This document shows, piece after piece, positions 63,030-64,000 of a stretch of 64,000 nt of DNA. Position 1 is the stretch's first letter. Every line of letters starts with the position of its first letter. Location of the stretch: contig NZ_ARQM01000015.1 in assembly GCF_000385135.1 (NCBI RefSeq), forward strand, positions 1 to 64,000, in the 5' to 3' direction. This DNA comes from Promicromonospora sukumoe 327MFSha3.1 (GTDB lineage Bacteria; Actinomycetota; Actinomycetes; Actinomycetales; Cellulomonadaceae). Both the position numbers and the translations under genes were made by a program. The notes below the pieces were generated by a model. That model was not told the origin of the DNA. It did not search any database and saw only the letters and a list, made by a program, of their open reading frames with translations.

Positions 63030-63985
63030 CGCTTCCTCGCCTTCGGGTCGAGGGCGTCGCGCACGACGTCGCCCATCATGATGAAGCTCAGCACGGTCAG
63101 CGCGAGCGCGGTCGCCGGGTAGATCATGATCTCCGGGGCGATCCGGATCGACTCCTGCGCCTTGTCGAGGTCGCCGCCCCACGAGACGGTCGACGTCGGC
63201 AGGCCGATGCCGAGGAAGCTCAGCGTGGCCTCCGCGACGATGAACGTACCGAGCGCGACGGTCGCGTAGACGATGATCGGCGCGGCCGAGTTGGGCAGCA
63301 CGTGCTTGCCGAGGATCGCGCCCCGGCTCATGCCGAGCGCCTTGGCGGCGGTGACGAACTCGTTGTTCTTCACGCCGAGCACCGCACCGCGCGTGATCCG
63401 GGCGATGGACGTCCAGCCGAACACCGCCAGCACCACGGCGACCACGAGCGCGTTCCGGTCGTCGAGCAGGCTCATGATGACGATCGCGGCGAGCACGAAC
63501 GGCACCGCGAAGAAGATGTCGGTGAACCGGGACAGCACGGTGTCGAGCCAGCCGCCGAAGTAGCCGGCGATCGCACCGATGAGGGTGCCGATCACGACGA
63601 CGAACACCGTGGACAGGATGCCCACCGTGACCGACGCGCGCGCCCCGTAGACCGCACGGGCGTAGATGTCGCAGCCCTGCTTGTCGAACCCGAAGATGTG
63701 CCCCGCGGTGGGCCCGCCCAGCGAGTCCTCCAGGTGGCACTCCGTCGGGCTGGTCGTGGTGAACAGTCCGGGGAACACCGCCATGAGGACGACGAAGACG
63801 ATCAGGGCCGCGGACACCCAGAACAGCGCCCGGTGGCGCATGTCGCGCCAGGCGTCGGCCCAGAGGCTGCTCGGCGCCTCGGAGGTGTCGACGGCGTCGA
63901 TCACGCCGACCTTGACTTCTTCCGGAGGCGCGACGTAGCGCTCCTGCCCCGGACGGGGAGTCTTCTCGTAGCGGTTGTCAGGCAT
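63026..63985 (-). CDS. peptide ABC transporter permease, DppC/OppC type
   Basis: 319 aa, about six transmembrane helices. N-terminal OppC_N segment ('WADAWRDMRHRALFWVSA') and the EAA loop 'AAKALGMSRGAILGKHVLPN' that docks the ATPase. 'GTDKLGRD' of the family is here 'GFDKQGCDIYARAVYG', with the cysteine unusual. GAGGA precedes the ATG by six bases. The companion permease and binding protein should lie upstream, past the right edge of the window. Confidence 0.93.
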   Translation of the reverse strand: MPDNRYEKTPRPGQERYVAPPEEVKVGVIDAVDTSEAPSSLWADAWRDMRHRALFWVSAALIVFVVLMAVFPGLFTTTSPTECHLEDSLGGPTAGHIFGFDKQGCDIYARAVYGARASVTVGILSTVFVVVIGTLIGAIAGYFGGWLDTVLSRFTDIFFAVPFVLAAIVIMSLLDDRNALVVAVVLAVFGWTSIARITRGAVLGVKNNEFVTAAKALGMSRGAILGKHVLPNSAAPIIVYATVALGTFIVAEATLSFLGIGLPTSTVSWGGDLDKAQESIRIAPEIMIYPATALALTVLSFIMMGDVVRDALDPKARKR

Positions 63986-64000
63986 AACGGATCCTCGGGT

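Overview
The window is a very GC-rich actinobacterial chromosome segment. The mycothiol deacetylase mshB, a conservon (cvnA-D plus P450), an actinobacterial 16S leader and frequent GTG/TTG starts point to a Micrococcales-type actinomycete, perhaps Promicromonosporaceae or Cellulomonadaceae (inference). It opens with the first bases of a minus-strand 16S rRNA gene and about 730 bp of rRNA leader and promoter DNA.

Region 1440-22028 looks like one sugar-catabolism island. It holds three large secreted proteins built around soluble-glucose-dehydrogenase-like propellers: an 887-aa protein with PKD and CBM6-like parts, an 1868-aa ThuA/propeller/PKD/CBM6/DUF1349 giant, and a 1011-aa PA14/propeller/CBM/DUF1080 fusion. 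It also holds two xylose-isomerase-like TIM-barrel proteins (one exported by Tat), a Gfo/Idh/MocA oxidoreductase, a ribose-type ABC importer and a ROK repressor. DUF1080, ThuA, AP-endonuclease-2-type sugar isomerases and Gfo/Idh/MocA proteins are the families associated with 3-keto-glycoside metabolism. My working model is extracellular C3 oxidation and cleavage of glycosides, followed by import and reduction. Two near-identical 26-bp operator-like sites overlap the promoters of the ABC operon and the PA14-DUF1080 gene, so the ROK protein probably controls both.

From 22231 to 45368 runs an actinobacterial housekeeping backbone (ligA, a MetE-like protein, mnmA, cysteine desulfurase, etfA, etfB). 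It appears opened by two accessory blocks. The first (24797-33303) holds a flavin monooxygenase, the conservon cvnABCD-CYP and a prolyl oligopeptidase. The second (37119-43328) holds a PaaK-like adenylating enzyme coupled to an Acg-type nitroreductase, a Tat-exported PhoX-like phosphatase and a MoeZ-like E1 enzyme.

From 45431 to 63985 lie glgX, a KstD-like flavoprotein, a translationally coupled operon of an ACT-domain protein with pheA and tyrA, a VanW protein with an enormous Ala/Pro-rich cytoplasmic tail, a small membrane protein, a LURP-one-like protein, mshB, typA, and the downstream end of a peptide (Opp/Dpp) ABC transporter operon cut by the window edge. Convergent gene pairs are separated by strong perfect hairpins. 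Three of the intergenic hairpins (33346, 43381, 57730) belong to one repeated sequence family. No tRNA, CRISPR array, insertion sequence or prophage was seen.
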